A stretch of 64,000 nt of DNA. Source: Desulfolutivibrio sulfoxidireducens. Its GTDB lineage: Bacteria > Desulfobacterota > Desulfovibrionia > Desulfovibrionales > Desulfovibrionaceae. The notes under the pieces are model-generated. The model saw only the letters and a program-made list of their open reading frames with translations. It had not been told where the DNA came from and made no database searches. Positions 26,494 through 36,077 of the stretch are shown piece by piece. Numbering within the stretch: the stretch's first letter is position 1; the number at the start of each line of letters is the position of its first letter. Made by a program: the position numbers and the translations under genes. The DNA lies in NCBI RefSeq assembly GCF_013376475.1, contig NZ_CP045508.1, forward strand, positions 372,001 to 436,000. The letters are read 5' to 3'.

Positions 26494-27683
26494 CGGTCGA
26501 TCTCCGGAATGACGAGGTCGAGACTGCCCAGGATGGACACGGCGTCGGCCAGAAGGGTTCCCTGGGCCAGTTCCGCGAAAAGGCTCAGGTTGGAGAAGCC
26601 GGGGGCGCGCAGCTTGACCCGGTAGGGAGTGGGGCCGCCGTCGCTGACCACGGTGATCAATATCTTGCCCCGGGCGCCTTCCACGGCGAAGCAGGCCTCG
26701 CCCTTGGGCGGTTTGATTTTGCGCGGCACCTTGCCCAGGTGCGGTCCCTCGGGCAGGGAATCCAGGGCCTGTTCCACGATGGACATGCTCTCCTCGATTT
26801 CGGCCAGCCGGACCAGGTAGCGGGCCATGGCGTCACAGGCGTTTTCCGTGGGGATGCGGAAGTCGAAGCGGTCGTAGACCGAATAGGGTTCGGCCCGGCG
26901 CACGTCATAGGGCTGGCCAGAGCCGCGCACCACCGGGCCGGTGGCCCCGTAGCGCCGGATCATATCCAGGTCCAGGACGCCGATGTCCACGCACCGCCCG
27001 AGCAGGATGCCGTTGTCCGTGACCAGGCCCCGATACATGGGCAGCCGGGAGCGCAGGGTGGCGATGAACTCGCGGGTCTTGGGGGCGAACTCCGGGGGCA
27101 GGTCCATGGTCACGCCGCCGAAGGCGAACGACGAATAGGTCAGCCTGGAGCCGGTGACCATCTGCAGGATGTCCAGGATGCGTTCCCGGTCGTCGAAGGC
27201 GTACATGATGGGGGTGAACGCCCCGAGATCCAGAAGATAGGCCCCCCACCACAAAAGATGGGAGCTTATGCGGTTGAGCTCGCAGGTGATGACCCGGATG
27301 TATTCGGCGCGCTCGGGGACCGCGATCCCGGCCAGGCGTTCCACCGCGCCGACATAGGCCCAGTTCCAGGCCAGGGCGTGCAGGTAGTCCACCCGGCCCA
27401 TGTTGGGGATGAACTGGGCATAGGTGCGGTTTTCGGCCATCCACTCGTGCATGCGGTGGATGTACCCGAGGACCGGCTCGGCCCGGACGATATATTCCCC
27501 GTCGAGTTCCAGGATCACCCGGAGCACCCCGTGGGTGGAGGGGTGCTGGGGGCCCATGTTGATGATCATCCGTTCGCCCGAGGGATCGGGCTCGAACCGG
27601 GAGGAATAGGAATCCCCCCACAGTCCGGGATCGACATGGCCCATGGTCGCGGCGGCCGCGGCGGCGGCGGTGTGTTCGCTCAT
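26490..27683 (-). CDS. nuoD: NADH-quinone oxidoreductase-type subunit D
   Basis: A 397-aa quinone-site subunit. Clear motifs are INMGPQHPSTHGVLRV, GYIHRMHEWMAENRTYAQ and ELNRISSHLLW. The CxxC pairs that bind NiFe in the related hydrogenases are absent, so this is complex I-type rather than hydrogenase. The N-terminus has an extra Ala-rich tail (SEHTAAAAAAATMGHVDPG). The gene follows nuoC by six bases. Confidence 0.96.
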   Translation of the reverse strand: MSEHTAAAAAAATMGHVDPGLWGDSYSSRFEPDPSGERMIINMGPQHPSTHGVLRVILELDGEYIVRAEPVLGYIHRMHEWMAENRTYAQFIPNMGRVDYLHALAWNWAYVGAVERLAGIAVPERAEYIRVITCELNRISSHLLWWGAYLLDLGAFTPIMYAFDDRERILDILQMVTGSRLTYSSFAFGGVTMDLPPEFAPKTREFIATLRSRLPMYRGLVTDNGILLGRCVDIGVLDLDMIRRYGATGPVVRGSGQPYDVRRAEPYSVYDRFDFRIPTENACDAMARYLVRLAEIEESMSIVEQALDSLPEGPHLGKVPRKIKPPKGEACFAVEGARGKILITVVSDGGPTPYRVKLRAPGFSNLSLFAELAQGTLLADAVSILGSLDLVIPEIDR

Positions 27684-27689
27684 GATCGG

Positions 27690-28229
27690 CTACCCCGCGG
27701 CGGCCTCGGTGGCCGTGGTCTTGGTTGGTTTCTCGGCCTTTTCGGCCCCGGGCGCCACGTCGCTGTCCACCAGGTATTCCATGGGCATGACGTCCGTGCG
27801 ACTCTTGCGGGTCTTGTCCGTCTTGACCAGGGGGGGCGGGGTGTCGTCGTCCGGTAAAAGCAGGGCGTTTAAGTTGGGATGGCCGGAGAAGACCACGCCG
27901 TGGAAGTCGTGACACTCGCGCTCATGCCAGTTGGCGCCGGTGAAGACCTCGGAGACCGTGGGGATGACGGCGTCGTCGTGGGCCACGGCCACCCGAAGCG
28001 TAATGCGGCCGGGCTCGACCCAGTGGCCGAAATGGTACTTGACCACGAAGCCCTCGGTCACGTCGCAGGCGGACAGGTCCTCCAGGTGGTATCCCTGGTC
28101 CCACAGGACGTGACAGGCATCCACGATGTGGTCACGCGCCACCAGAAGGCTCAGGACCTGTCCGGTCTTGGCCGGGTCCAGGGGGGTGACGGCCTCGGTC
28201 CGTATCTTGGAAATCCATGCGGGGATCAT
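27690..28229 (-). CDS. nuoC: NADH-quinone oxidoreductase-type subunit C
   Basis: A 179-aa protein with the 30-kDa subunit motif [20 protein letters not shown], followed by a [11 protein letters not shown] tail and a charged C-terminus. The start ATG overlaps the nuoB stop (ATGA) and has ggagg upstream; the longer frame before it lies inside nuoB. C and D are separate genes here, unlike the fused enterobacterial NuoCD. Confidence 0.93.
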   Translation of the reverse strand: MIPAWISKIRTEAVTPLDPAKTGQVLSLLVARDHIVDACHVLWDQGYHLEDLSACDVTEGFVVKYHFGHWVEPGRITLRVAVAHDDAVIPTVSEVFTGANWHERECHDFHGVVFSGHPNLNALLLPDDDTPPPLVKTDKTRKSRTDVMPMEYLVDSDVAPGAEKAEKPTKTTATEAAAG

Positions 28230-28774
28230 GCGACCTCCGCCTTTCCCGCGGAAATATCCGCGGGCACGGGCCACCAGCGGCGGCCGCTGATTTTGTGCTG
28301 GATCGCGAACAGGCCTTCCAGGAGTCCTTCCGGGCGGGGGGGGCATCCGGGGACGTAGACGTCCACGGGGATGAGCTTGTCCACGCCTTCCACGACGGCG
28401 TACTGGCCCTCACACTTGAACGGTCCGCCCGAAATGGCGCAGTTGCCAAGGGCCATGACCCACTTGGGCGCGGGCATCTGCTCGTAGAGCCGGACCACGG
28501 CCGGGGCCATCTTGCGGTTCACGGTGCCGGCCACGATCATGAGATCCGCCTGGCGCGGCGAGGGCCGAAACACCTCGGCCCCGAACCGGGCGATGTCGAA
28601 GCGGGCCATGCCCACGACCATCATCTCGATGGCGCAGCAGGCCAGTCCGAAGGTCATGGGCCAGATGGACATGGCTCGGCACACGTCCACGATGCGCTGC
28701 ACCGCGGGGGTGGAGATCGGCGCCGGCTGGATGCCGGTTACCGCCGGGGCGAGATTTGAATCCTGCGGGGCCAT
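28226..28774 (-). CDS. nuoB: NADH-quinone oxidoreductase-type subunit B (N2 cluster)
   Basis: A 182-aa protein with the N2 ligands: the tandem Cys pair in [11 protein letters not shown], the Cys in [12 protein letters not shown] and the Cys in [26 protein letters not shown] is also diagnostic. It transfers electrons to quinone at the D/B/H junction. The start follows aagggag and lies inside the 3' end of nuoA (37-base overlap). Confidence 0.96.
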   Translation of the reverse strand: MAPQDSNLAPAVTGIQPAPISTPAVQRIVDVCRAMSIWPMTFGLACCAIEMMVVGMARFDIARFGAEVFRPSPRQADLMIVAGTVNRKMAPAVVRLYEQMPAPKWVMALGNCAISGGPFKCEGQYAVVEGVDKLIPVDVYVPGCPPRPEGLLEGLFAIQHKISGRRWWPVPADISAGKAEVA

Positions 28775-29130
28775 TCGAACACTCCCTTGCGCTGGAAATA
28801 GACAACCGCCAATCCCAGGACGAAAAGAAACACCAGTATCTTCCACACCGGGGCGAAGCCGACAGAGTGATTGAACCAGGAGGCTACGGGAAAGAGGTAG
28901 AGGATGTCCACCTCGAAGGCCAAAAACACGATGGCGTAGAAATAGTAATTGATGCCGAAGTTGGCGAAGGATCCGCCGTGGGTGGGCAAGCCGCATTCGT
29001 ACGGTTCGCCGATGGCCCCGCCGGAATATTTGGGTGCCAGGATGATGGAGCCCAAAAGGGGGCCCGCGGCGAATGCCAGGCCGCCCGCCAGGAAAATGAT
29101 CAGCGCCGCCTGCAACCAGGTGAAAATCAT
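28738..29130 (-). CDS. nuoA: NADH-quinone oxidoreductase-type subunit A
   Basis: A 130-aa membrane subunit with three helices and the diagnostic YECGLPTHG (Cys in the quinone-cavity loop) and [11 protein letters not shown]-like segment ([20 protein letters not shown]). It is first in the nuoABCDHI operon. A 300-base intergenic region separates it from the divergent molybdopterin oxidoreductase. Confidence 0.95.
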   Translation of the reverse strand: MIFTWLQAALIIFLAGGLAFAAGPLLGSIILAPKYSGGAIGEPYECGLPTHGGSFANFGINYYFYAIVFLAFEVDILYLFPVASWFNHSVGFAPVWKILVFLFVLGLAVVYFQRKGVFEWPRRIQISPRR

Positions 29131-29204
29131 CGGGCCCTCCCTGTCGCGCGCCAGGCCGCACCGGCCCGGGTTCTCGCCGTTTTCGCGGCGCTCATGGAAA
29201 GTGT

Positions 29205-29234
29205 GTTACAAAAGCATATTTATTGGCATTTCAA
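29205..29234 (-). promoter_or_regulatory. Candidate promoter of the nuoABCDHI operon
   Basis: In the AT-rich divergent region the minus strand reads TTGAAA, 18 bases, TGTAAC, about 75-105 bases upstream of nuoA. Confidence 0.35.
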
Positions 29235-29353
29235 ATCCGTTTTCACCAGGAAAGTCAAGGGAGGTCCCCAAAGTTTTTTCATTCACGTGGAATTGCGAGG
29301 TCCGTCAGTGCCCGTCGTTCCTGAATAGTTCGTTTTTTCACGAAAGTTTTTTC

Positions 29354-29381
29354 TTGTCAGGCAGGGGCGCTGTGATATTTT
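29354..29381 (+). promoter_or_regulatory. Candidate promoter of the molybdopterin oxidoreductase gene
   Basis: TTGTCA, a 16-base spacer and TATTTT, about 50-80 bases before the ATG. This lies within the AT-rich divergent region 29200-29400, which also contains several T-runs that could bind a regulator shared with nuoA. Confidence 0.45.
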
Positions 29382-29432
29382 ACGTATTCTCAGTCCAGGC
29401 GGACAATCGCGCATCTTTCGCAGGGGGACCCC

Positions 29433-31523
29433 ATGAAGAAAACAGTCTACGGAGTATGCGGCATGTGTACCGTGCGTTGCCCGATGATGAGCGTGGTGGA
29501 GGACGGCAAAATCGTCACCATCCACGGCAATCCCCACGCCGGGGGCATCAAGGGCGCCCTGTGCGCCAGGGGCGCGGCGGGCCTGGCCCTGGTCGACGAC
29601 GACGAACGTCCCCAGTTCCCCATGATCCGGACCGGGGCCCGGGGCGAGGGCAAATGGCGCCGGGTCTCCTGGGACGAGGCCCTGACGCATGTGGCCGAAC
29701 GCCTGACCAGGATCAAGGCCGAGCATGGCGCCCGCTCCATCCTGCTCTCCGACCGGGGCGGACCCTTTCGGGAAATCCACCGGGCCTTCATGCGCGGCCT
29801 GGGCTCGCCCAACTACTGCAACCACGACGCGGCCTGCGCCAGAAACGTGCAGCACGCGGCCCTGTCGATCTATGGGTTCGACCGCAAGGGCGTGGGCTAC
29901 GACCTCAAAAACGCCAAGCACGTGGTCCTGCAGACCAGAAACATCTTCGAGGCCATAAATGTCAAGGAGGTCAACGACCTTCTCGACGCCAAGGCCAACG
30001 GCTGCAAGATCACCTGCATCGACGTGCGGGCCTCGGTCACCGCCGGCAAGGCCGACAATTTCCTCCTCATCCGGCCGGGCACGGATTACGCCTTCAACCT
30101 GGCGGTCATCAACGAGCTTTTGAACAAGGAACTGTACGACAAGGAATTCGCGGCCAAGTGGATCAAGGACCTGGACGCCCTGATCGCCTTCGTGGCCCCC
30201 TACACCCCGGCCTGGGCCGAGGCCGAAACCGGGGTCCCGGCGAAATCCATCGAAAAGCTGGCCAAGGAGCTGTCCCAGGCCGCTCCGGCGGTCATCTGGC
30301 ATCCGGGATGGATGACCGCGCGCTACTCCGACTCCTTCCACATGAGCCGCGCCGCCTACATCATCAATGCCCTGCTCGGGGTCATCGGGGCCAAGGGCGG
30401 CCTGCCCCTGGCCAATGGTCCAGGCGAGGTGGGCAAAAAAAACATCAAGGACCTCATGGCCATCTACCCCAAGCCCACGGAACAGCGCGTGGACGGCGTG
30501 GGCTGGATGGAGGAGCGCACCCACTTCGATACCGGACCCGGCCTGGTCAACCTGGCCTACGAGGCCATGGTCACCGGCAAGCCTTATCCCATAAAGGCCT
30601 ATATCGCCCACCGCCACGACCCGCTCATGGCCTTCCCGGACTCCAGGGACGTCAAGTCCAAGTGGGACAACCTGGATCTCCTGGTGGCCGTGACCTTCTC
30701 CTGGTCGGATACGGCCTGGAACGCCGACGTGGTCCTGCCCCTTTCGCCATACCTCGAACGCGAAAGCACCATCGCGTGCAAGAAAGGCTGCGCCCCGTAT
30801 TTCTTCGTGCGCAGACGGACCGCCGAGCCCCGGTTCGACACCCGGGCCGAGTGGGAGATCTACTGCGGCCTGGCCAAAAAGATGGGCCTAACGGAGATGG
30901 CCTTCGAATCCATCGAGGACATCTGGAAGTTCCAGCTCGACGGCACCGGCCTTGGCATCGAGGACTTCGAGGCCACGGGCATGGTGCAGCTCACGGACAA
31001 GGCCTTCTACCGCGAGGTCGATGAAAAGACCTTCAAGACGCCCTCGGGCAAGATAGAAATCATAAACGAAAAGTTGGAGAAGGACGGCGTGCCGTCCCTG
31101 GCCCCCTATGTCTCGCCCGAGCGTCCCCCAAAGGGCCACTACCGCATCACCTTCGGCCGGGTGGGGGTGCACACCCAGGGGCATACCGTCAACAATCCCC
31201 TGCTCAATGCCCAGATGTCCGAGAATCTTTTATGGATCAACGAGGCCGAGGCCCAAAAGCTCGGCATCGCGGACGGGGAGTACGTGGAGGTGACGGCGCC
31301 TGGCCATGGCGGGCGCATCAAGGCCTTTGTGACCCCGTTCATGCATTCCGAGGCTGTGTTCATGGTCCACGGGTTCGGGCACACCCTGCCTGTGGAGAGT
31401 CGGGCCAGGGGCAAGGGCGTGGCCGACAACGAGCTTATGCCCAGGGGCATCGCCAAGTGGGACAAGGGCGGCGGGGCCATCGCCATGCAGGAGCATTTCG
31501 TCACGGTGCGCCGGGCCACCTGA
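29433..31523 (+). CDS. Cytoplasmic molybdopterin-dependent oxidoreductase (DMSO reductase superfamily)
   Basis: A 696-aa catalytic subunit without a Tat signal. The N-terminal [4Fe-4S] motif is Cys9-x2-Cys12-x3-Cys16-x27-Cys44; the likely Mo/W ligand is Cys135 in NHDAACARNVQ. Bis-MGD-binding elements (WHPGWMTARYSDSFHMSRA, NALLGVIGAKGG, VVLPLSPYLERESTI) and the C-terminal dinucleotide-binding domain (HTQGHTVNNPLL, LGIADGEYVEV) are complete. The sequence style is nearest to PhsA/PsrA and related sulfur or formate-type enzymes; the substrate cannot be decided. Its divergent position next to nuoABCDHI, whose last gene is a PsrB-like ferredoxin, suggests one complex. gggga precedes the ATG. Confidence 0.88.
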   Translation: MKKTVYGVCGMCTVRCPMMSVVEDGKIVTIHGNPHAGGIKGALCARGAAGLALVDDDERPQFPMIRTGARGEGKWRRVSWDEALTHVAERLTRIKAEHGARSILLSDRGGPFREIHRAFMRGLGSPNYCNHDAACARNVQHAALSIYGFDRKGVGYDLKNAKHVVLQTRNIFEAINVKEVNDLLDAKANGCKITCIDVRASVTAGKADNFLLIRPGTDYAFNLAVINELLNKELYDKEFAAKWIKDLDALIAFVAPYTPAWAEAETGVPAKSIEKLAKELSQAAPAVIWHPGWMTARYSDSFHMSRAAYIINALLGVIGAKGGLPLANGPGEVGKKNIKDLMAIYPKPTEQRVDGVGWMEERTHFDTGPGLVNLAYEAMVTGKPYPIKAYIAHRHDPLMAFPDSRDVKSKWDNLDLLVAVTFSWSDTAWNADVVLPLSPYLERESTIACKKGCAPYFFVRRRTAEPRFDTRAEWEIYCGLAKKMGLTEMAFESIEDIWKFQLDGTGLGIEDFEATGMVQLTDKAFYREVDEKTFKTPSGKIEIINEKLEKDGVPSLAPYVSPERPPKGHYRITFGRVGVHTQGHTVNNPLLNAQMSENLLWINEAEAQKLGIADGEYVEVTAPGHGGRIKAFVTPFMHSEAVFMVHGFGHTLPVESRARGKGVADNELMPRGIAKWDKGGGAIAMQEHFVTVRRAT

Positions 31524-31592
31524 TGCCGCGACTTTTTTGGCCGCCGGCGGGGGACGGGGCGTTCTTTGAGAAGACGATGTCGAGTTTAATGG

Positions 31593-31643
31593 CCGGCCAG
31601 GCCGGAAACACCCCGTTTGTCGCGGTGTTTCCGGCCTGGCCGG
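31593..31643 (+). terminator. Strong terminator hairpin after the molybdopterin oxidoreductase
   Basis: A perfect 20-pair stem CCGGCCAGGCCGGAAACACC / GGTGTTTCCGGCCTGGCCGG with an 11-base loop; a TTTTTTT run follows shortly downstream at about 31665. It is about 70 bases after the stop codon. Confidence 0.75.
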
Positions 31644-31772
31644 TCCGATGCGGGGCATGCCGGTTTTTTTGTCGGCCGGATGCGCTTTCTGATGTGTGAT
31701 CCGTCTTTTCTCCTGAAAAATTTGAATCGGTGAAAGTCCGGCTGTGCGCGCCGTACGGCCCGGGGAGGGATC

Positions 31773-34187
31773 ATGGGTATTCGCAGAAAGATGTTCCTGC
31801 CTATCGCCGCCGCGTTTGTGCTGCTTGGCGGCGCAAGCCTGGCGATCATGTATTTTCGCCTGGACGGCCTGGAACGCAATTTCATCTCCCAGATCGTGGC
31901 CAACAAGACCCGCGAGGTGGAAAACGCCATCGACACGGCCTCGCGCATGACCCTGGAGCAGGCCGCCCTGTTCGCCAGGCTGCCCGTGGTCGAGGCGGCC
32001 TACGGGACCGCCCTCTCGGGCGACATCCATGACGAAAAAGACCCCATGGCCCAGAAGGCCCGCGAGGAACTGCGCCAGGCCCTGACGCCCTTCGTCAAGG
32101 GGTTCGCCCAGGTCATGGACGGCCGCAAGTTCCAACTCCATTACCACCTGGCGAACGGTCGCAGCCTGGTGCGACTGTGGCGCGACAAGCAGGTCACCCG
32201 CGACGGCAAGGGCCTGGACATCTCCGACGACCTCTCCGCGTTTCGGCCCACGGTCATGGAGGTCAACCGCACCGGCAAGCCGCTTATGGGCATCGAGCTT
32301 GGCGAGGGCGGATTCGTGTTCCGGGGCATCGCGCCGGTGGCCTCCCGCGACGGCAAACACCTGGGGTCTGTGGAGGTTTTAAGCGAGTTCTCGCCTCTTC
32401 TGGCCAAGGTGGCCGGCGAGGGCCAGGACATGGCCCTGTACATGAACGCCGAGTTTCTCAAGATCACCGGGGCCCTTCGCGACCCGGCCAAGAATCCGGT
32501 CCTGGACGGCCGGTTCGTGCAAGTCTCCGGGCCCAGGGGCAAGGAACTGTCGGCCTGGATCACCGCCGACTTCCTGGAGAAGGCCAAAAACGGCACGGTC
32601 ATGGAGCGGGAGGGGAACCGGGCCATGGCGGGCATCCCCATCAACGACTACAAGGGCCAACAGACCGGCATTCTGGTGTTCTCCTTTTCCACCACGGCCG
32701 AAACCTCAGCCATCCGCACCGTGCTTTTCGTGTTCATGGGCCTTCTGCTTGTCCTTTTGGCGGCCTCCTCCGGGGCCGTGCACCTTGTTTTCGTCAAAAG
32801 CGTGGCCCGGCCCATCGAGGTCATGATCGCCAAGATCCGGGACATCACCGAGGACCGGGCCGATCTCACGGACCGGCTCGACGAGTCCCGCCCGGACGAG
32901 ATGGGGCAGCTCGCCGCCTGGTTCAACAGGCTCACCTCCAAGCTCTCGGAGATCATGTGCCTAAGCGACGCGGTCTTAAACGCCATGCCCGATCCCCTTT
33001 TCGTGTCCGATGAGAAAAACCGGATCATCTTTGCCAACCTGGCCATGGCCGAAATGGCCGGGAAAACCGCCTCGGAACTTAAGGGCGCCTTTTGCGGGGA
33101 CGTCTTCAAGACCAAGGTCTGCGGCACACCCGACTGTCCCATCCGATGCGCCGTGGAGGGCCGTCCTTTCGACCCCCACACGTATGTGGAGAGCACCCGG
33201 AACGGCGAACGCATGGTCATACGGCCCCTGGTCCAGGCCATGCGCGACTGTCACGGCAACAACCGCGGCTATCTGGAACTGGCCCAGGACGTGACCCCCA
33301 TCGTGCGCAAGGAGGAGGAACTGGCCGGGAATCTGTCGCGCATCGAGGGCATAAACGCCGAACTGACCGATGTGGCCGCCACTGTGGCCGGGTCGCTTTC
33401 GGAGTTGTCCCACCAGTCCGAGGAGGTCCGCCAGGGCGCCGAGACCCAGCGCCAGCGGATGTCCGAGGTGGTGACGGCCATGGACCAGATGAGTTCGGCG
33501 GTGCTCGAGGTGGCCAAAAACGCGGGCATGGCCGCGCAACTGGCCGGCCAGGCCAGGGAACGGGCGGCGCGGGGCGTGGACGTCGTCGGCCAGGCGGTCA
33601 CGGCCATCGGCGAGGTGCGCGGCCTGACCCTGTCCCTGCGCGACGGCATGGAGGGCCTGGGCCGCCGGGCCGTGGACGTGGGCCAGATCATGAACGTGAT
33701 CTCGGACATCGCCGACCAGACCAACCTCCTGGCCCTCAACGCGGCCATCGAGGCCGCCCGGGCCGGCGAGGCCGGGCGGGGCTTCGCCGTGGTGGCCGAC
33801 GAGGTCAGAAAGCTCGCGGAAAAGACCATGAACGCCACCGGCGAGGTGGCCCGGGTGGTGGCGGCCATCCAGGAGGAGACCAGAAAAAGCGCGGACCTGA
33901 CCCAGAAGGCCGCCGCCTCCGTGGAACGGGCCACGGAGTTGTCCAACGATTCCGGCCGGGTCCTGGACGAGATATCCGGGCTGGTGGGGGACTCGTCCGA
34001 TCAGGTCCAGGCCATCGCCACAGCCGCCGAGCAGCAGTCCGCGGCCAGCGACGAGATCAACAAGGCCATCGGCGATGTGGACCGCATCTCCTCGGAGACC
34101 GCCCAGGGCATGGACCATTCGGCCCAGGCCATTTCCGGGCTCACGGAGATGGCCGGCCATCTGCGGCGCATCGCTTCGTCGGTGTAG
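31773..34187 (+). CDS. Methyl-accepting chemotaxis protein with periplasmic sensor, HAMP and PAS
   Basis: An 804-aa transmembrane receptor: helix at about 8-28, a periplasmic double-Cache-like region of about 280 residues, second helix at about 312-335, HAMP, a cytoplasmic PAS domain (about 375-505) holding [19 protein letters not shown], and a signalling domain whose hairpin tip contains [20 protein letters not shown] and [20 protein letters not shown]. It would control CheA at the receptor array. The cysteine-bearing PAS suggests metal, haem or redox sensing, as inference. No che genes are adjacent. A strong terminator follows. Confidence 0.93.
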   Translation: MGIRRKMFLPIAAAFVLLGGASLAIMYFRLDGLERNFISQIVANKTREVENAIDTASRMTLEQAALFARLPVVEAAYGTALSGDIHDEKDPMAQKAREELRQALTPFVKGFAQVMDGRKFQLHYHLANGRSLVRLWRDKQVTRDGKGLDISDDLSAFRPTVMEVNRTGKPLMGIELGEGGFVFRGIAPVASRDGKHLGSVEVLSEFSPLLAKVAGEGQDMALYMNAEFLKITGALRDPAKNPVLDGRFVQVSGPRGKELSAWITADFLEKAKNGTVMEREGNRAMAGIPINDYKGQQTGILVFSFSTTAETSAIRTVLFVFMGLLLVLLAASSGAVHLVFVKSVARPIEVMIAKIRDITEDRADLTDRLDESRPDEMGQLAAWFNRLTSKLSEIMCLSDAVLNAMPDPLFVSDEKNRIIFANLAMAEMAGKTASELKGAFCGDVFKTKVCGTPDCPIRCAVEGRPFDPHTYVESTRNGERMVIRPLVQAMRDCHGNNRGYLELAQDVTPIVRKEEELAGNLSRIEGINAELTDVAATVAGSLSELSHQSEEVRQGAETQRQRMSEVVTAMDQMSSAVLEVAKNAGMAAQLAGQARERAARGVDVVGQAVTAIGEVRGLTLSLRDGMEGLGRRAVDVGQIMNVISDIADQTNLLALNAAIEAARAGEAGRGFAVVADEVRKLAEKTMNATGEVARVVAAIQEETRKSADLTQKAAASVERATELSNDSGRVLDEISGLVGDSSDQVQAIATAAEQQSAASDEINKAIGDVDRISSETAQGMDHSAQAISGLTEMAGHLRRIASSV

Positions 34188-34200
34188 GCGATTTTTGCGG

Positions 34201-34278
34201 GCGTTCCCGCCCCGGCCCCGGCTTCGCGATCTCCACCATCCGCGAGGCCGGGGCCGGGGCGGGAACGCTATTTTTATT
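34201..34278 (+). terminator. Rho-independent terminator of the chemoreceptor gene
   Basis: A 22-pair perfect GC stem (34201-34222 with 34247-34268), starting GCGTTCCCGCCCCGGCC, followed by TATTTTTATTT. It lies 14 bases after the stop codon. Confidence 0.85.
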
Positions 34279-34358
34279 TCGTCGCCACTTCCCTTTTCTT
34301 GAAAGTTGGGCCAAAGGGAGAAACCCGTCACGCATTTCAGAGCATTGGAGACCTACGC

Positions 34359-35996
34359 ATGAATATCGGCAGCTACACCTTCGACGAATATGTGGTCATG
34401 GCCGCGGCCTTTCACGGGAACCCGGCCCCGGGCCTTCTGATCGGGGGATACATGGTCGAACTGGCCAAAAGCGCCCTGCCCGAGGGCACCATCTTCGACG
34501 CCGTGGTGGAAACCCCCAAGTGTCTTCCCGACGCCGTGCAGCTTCTGACCCTGTGCAGCTACGGCAACGGCTGGATGAAGACCGTCAACCTGGGCCGCTA
34601 CGCTCTGGCTTTGTACGACAAGTACACCGGCGAGGGGGTGCGGGTGTGGATCGACCCGGCCAAGCTCAGCATGTGGCCGGAGATCAGGGATTGGTTCCTC
34701 AAACTCAAGCCCAAGCGGGAGCAGAACCGGGAACGGCTGTTCGACGAGATACGGCGGGCCGGCCCGGGCATCTGCGGCATGGCCCCGGTCAAGGTGGCCG
34801 ATTCCTTTCTCAAGAAGGGCAGCATGGGCGTCATCGCCGTGTGCCCCCTGTGCGGCGAGGCCTATCCCGGGGCCGACGGCGGCATGTGCCGGGGCTGCTC
34901 CGGGGAGCACCCCTACCTGACCGACGCTGTGGCCGCCCGGGACGCCCTGTGCGAGAGCGGCCCCAAACTGCGGGCCGTGCCCACGACCCAGGCCGTGGGC
35001 CGCCGGGCCCTGCACGACATGACCCGGGTGGTGCCCGGGGAGAGCAAGGACCCGGCGTTTCTGGCCGGACAGCTCCTGACCGCCGGGGACGTGTGCCGCC
35101 TGCACACCATGGGCCGGGAGCGGGTGTTCGTCCTGGAGGACGTGGACCCGGACCTGGAATGGATTCACGAGAACGAGGCCGCCGTGGCCTTTGCCCGGGC
35201 CATGGCCGGGGACGGCGTCAGCTTCGAGGAGCCGCCCCGGGAGGGCAAAATCAATTTCCGGGCCGAGAAGGAGGGACTGTTGCTCCTTGATCGGCCCATG
35301 CTGCGGGCCTTCAATCTGGTGGAGGGGGTCATGTGCGCCTCCCGCCAGGGCTTTTTGCCTGTCGAGGGCGGCAAGCGCTTCGCCGCCTGCCGGGCCATCC
35401 CCCTGTATCTGGCCCGGACCGCCTTTGACCGGGCCATGGCCATTCTGGAGGACGGCCCCCTGTTTCGCATCGCGCCCATCGAACCCCTGCCCACAGGCAT
35501 CCTGGTGACCGGCACCGAGGTCTTCAAGGGGCTTGTCCAGGACCGGTTCATCCCCATCGTCAAAAGCAAGGTGGAGAAGTTCGGCTGTCCCGTCTCGGGC
35601 ACGGCCGTGGTCCCGGACGACATGGAGGCCATAGCCAGGGCCGCCGCCGATCTGGTGGCCGACGGGGCCAGGCTTTTGGTGACCACGGCCGGGCTTTCCG
35701 TGGACCCCGACGACGTTACCCGGCGCGGCCTCATGAAGGCCGGGCTGACGGGCGCCCTGTACGGTGCCCCGGTTTTGCCCGGGGCCATGACCCTGATCGG
35801 ACGCATGGGGCCGGCCAGGGTCCTTGGCGTTCCGGCCTGCGCCCTGTATTACCAGATCACGGCCCTGGACCTGCTTCTGCCCAGGCTTCTGGCCGGGGTG
35901 GACATGACCCGGGCGGATCTGGCCGAGATGGCCGAGGGCGGCTATTGCCTGACCTGCAAGACCTGCACCTTCCCCAAGTGCCCCTTCGGCAAGTAG
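34359..35996 (+). CDS. FmdE-domain protein fused to a MoeA-like molybdopterin-binding domain
   Basis: A 545-aa cytoplasmic fusion. Residues 1-155 match FmdE (subunit E of formylmethanofuran dehydrogenase operons): FHGNPAPGLLIGGYMVELA, VVETPKCLPDAVQLLTLCS and GNGWMKTVNLGRYALALYD. A zinc ribbon CPLCGEA...MCRGC follows (about 162-183). Residues about 375-520 are a MoCF/MoeA-like domain with LVTGTEVFKG and TTAGLSVDPDDVTRRGL. The C-terminus is Cys-rich (CLTCKTCTFPKCPFGK). It probably handles molybdenum or tungsten cofactor insertion or sensing, in keeping with a molybdoenzyme gene two genes upstream; the precise role is inference. The ATG follows ggag and discards a short upstream in-frame extension. 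Confidence 0.82.
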   Translation: MNIGSYTFDEYVVMAAAFHGNPAPGLLIGGYMVELAKSALPEGTIFDAVVETPKCLPDAVQLLTLCSYGNGWMKTVNLGRYALALYDKYTGEGVRVWIDPAKLSMWPEIRDWFLKLKPKREQNRERLFDEIRRAGPGICGMAPVKVADSFLKKGSMGVIAVCPLCGEAYPGADGGMCRGCSGEHPYLTDAVAARDALCESGPKLRAVPTTQAVGRRALHDMTRVVPGESKDPAFLAGQLLTAGDVCRLHTMGRERVFVLEDVDPDLEWIHENEAAVAFARAMAGDGVSFEEPPREGKINFRAEKEGLLLLDRPMLRAFNLVEGVMCASRQGFLPVEGGKRFAACRAIPLYLARTAFDRAMAILEDGPLFRIAPIEPLPTGILVTGTEVFKGLVQDRFIPIVKSKVEKFGCPVSGTAVVPDDMEAIARAAADLVADGARLLVTTAGLSVDPDDVTRRGLMKAGLTGALYGAPVLPGAMTLIGRMGPARVLGVPACALYYQITALDLLLPRLLAGVDMTRADLAEMAEGGYCLTCKTCTFPKCPFGK

Positions 35997-36077
35997 GGGC
36001 GCGCAACAAGCCGATCACCCCTTCCCCCGGGGCGCGGCCGGGCGCGGCCAACGGTCCGCCCCGGGGGACGTGAGCGT

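Noticed and set aside
26490-29130. Membrane-bound NiFe hydrogenase rather than complex I
   Set aside because: Subunit D lacks both CxxC pairs for the NiFe site, and subunits A, B, C, H, I, J, K match complex I.
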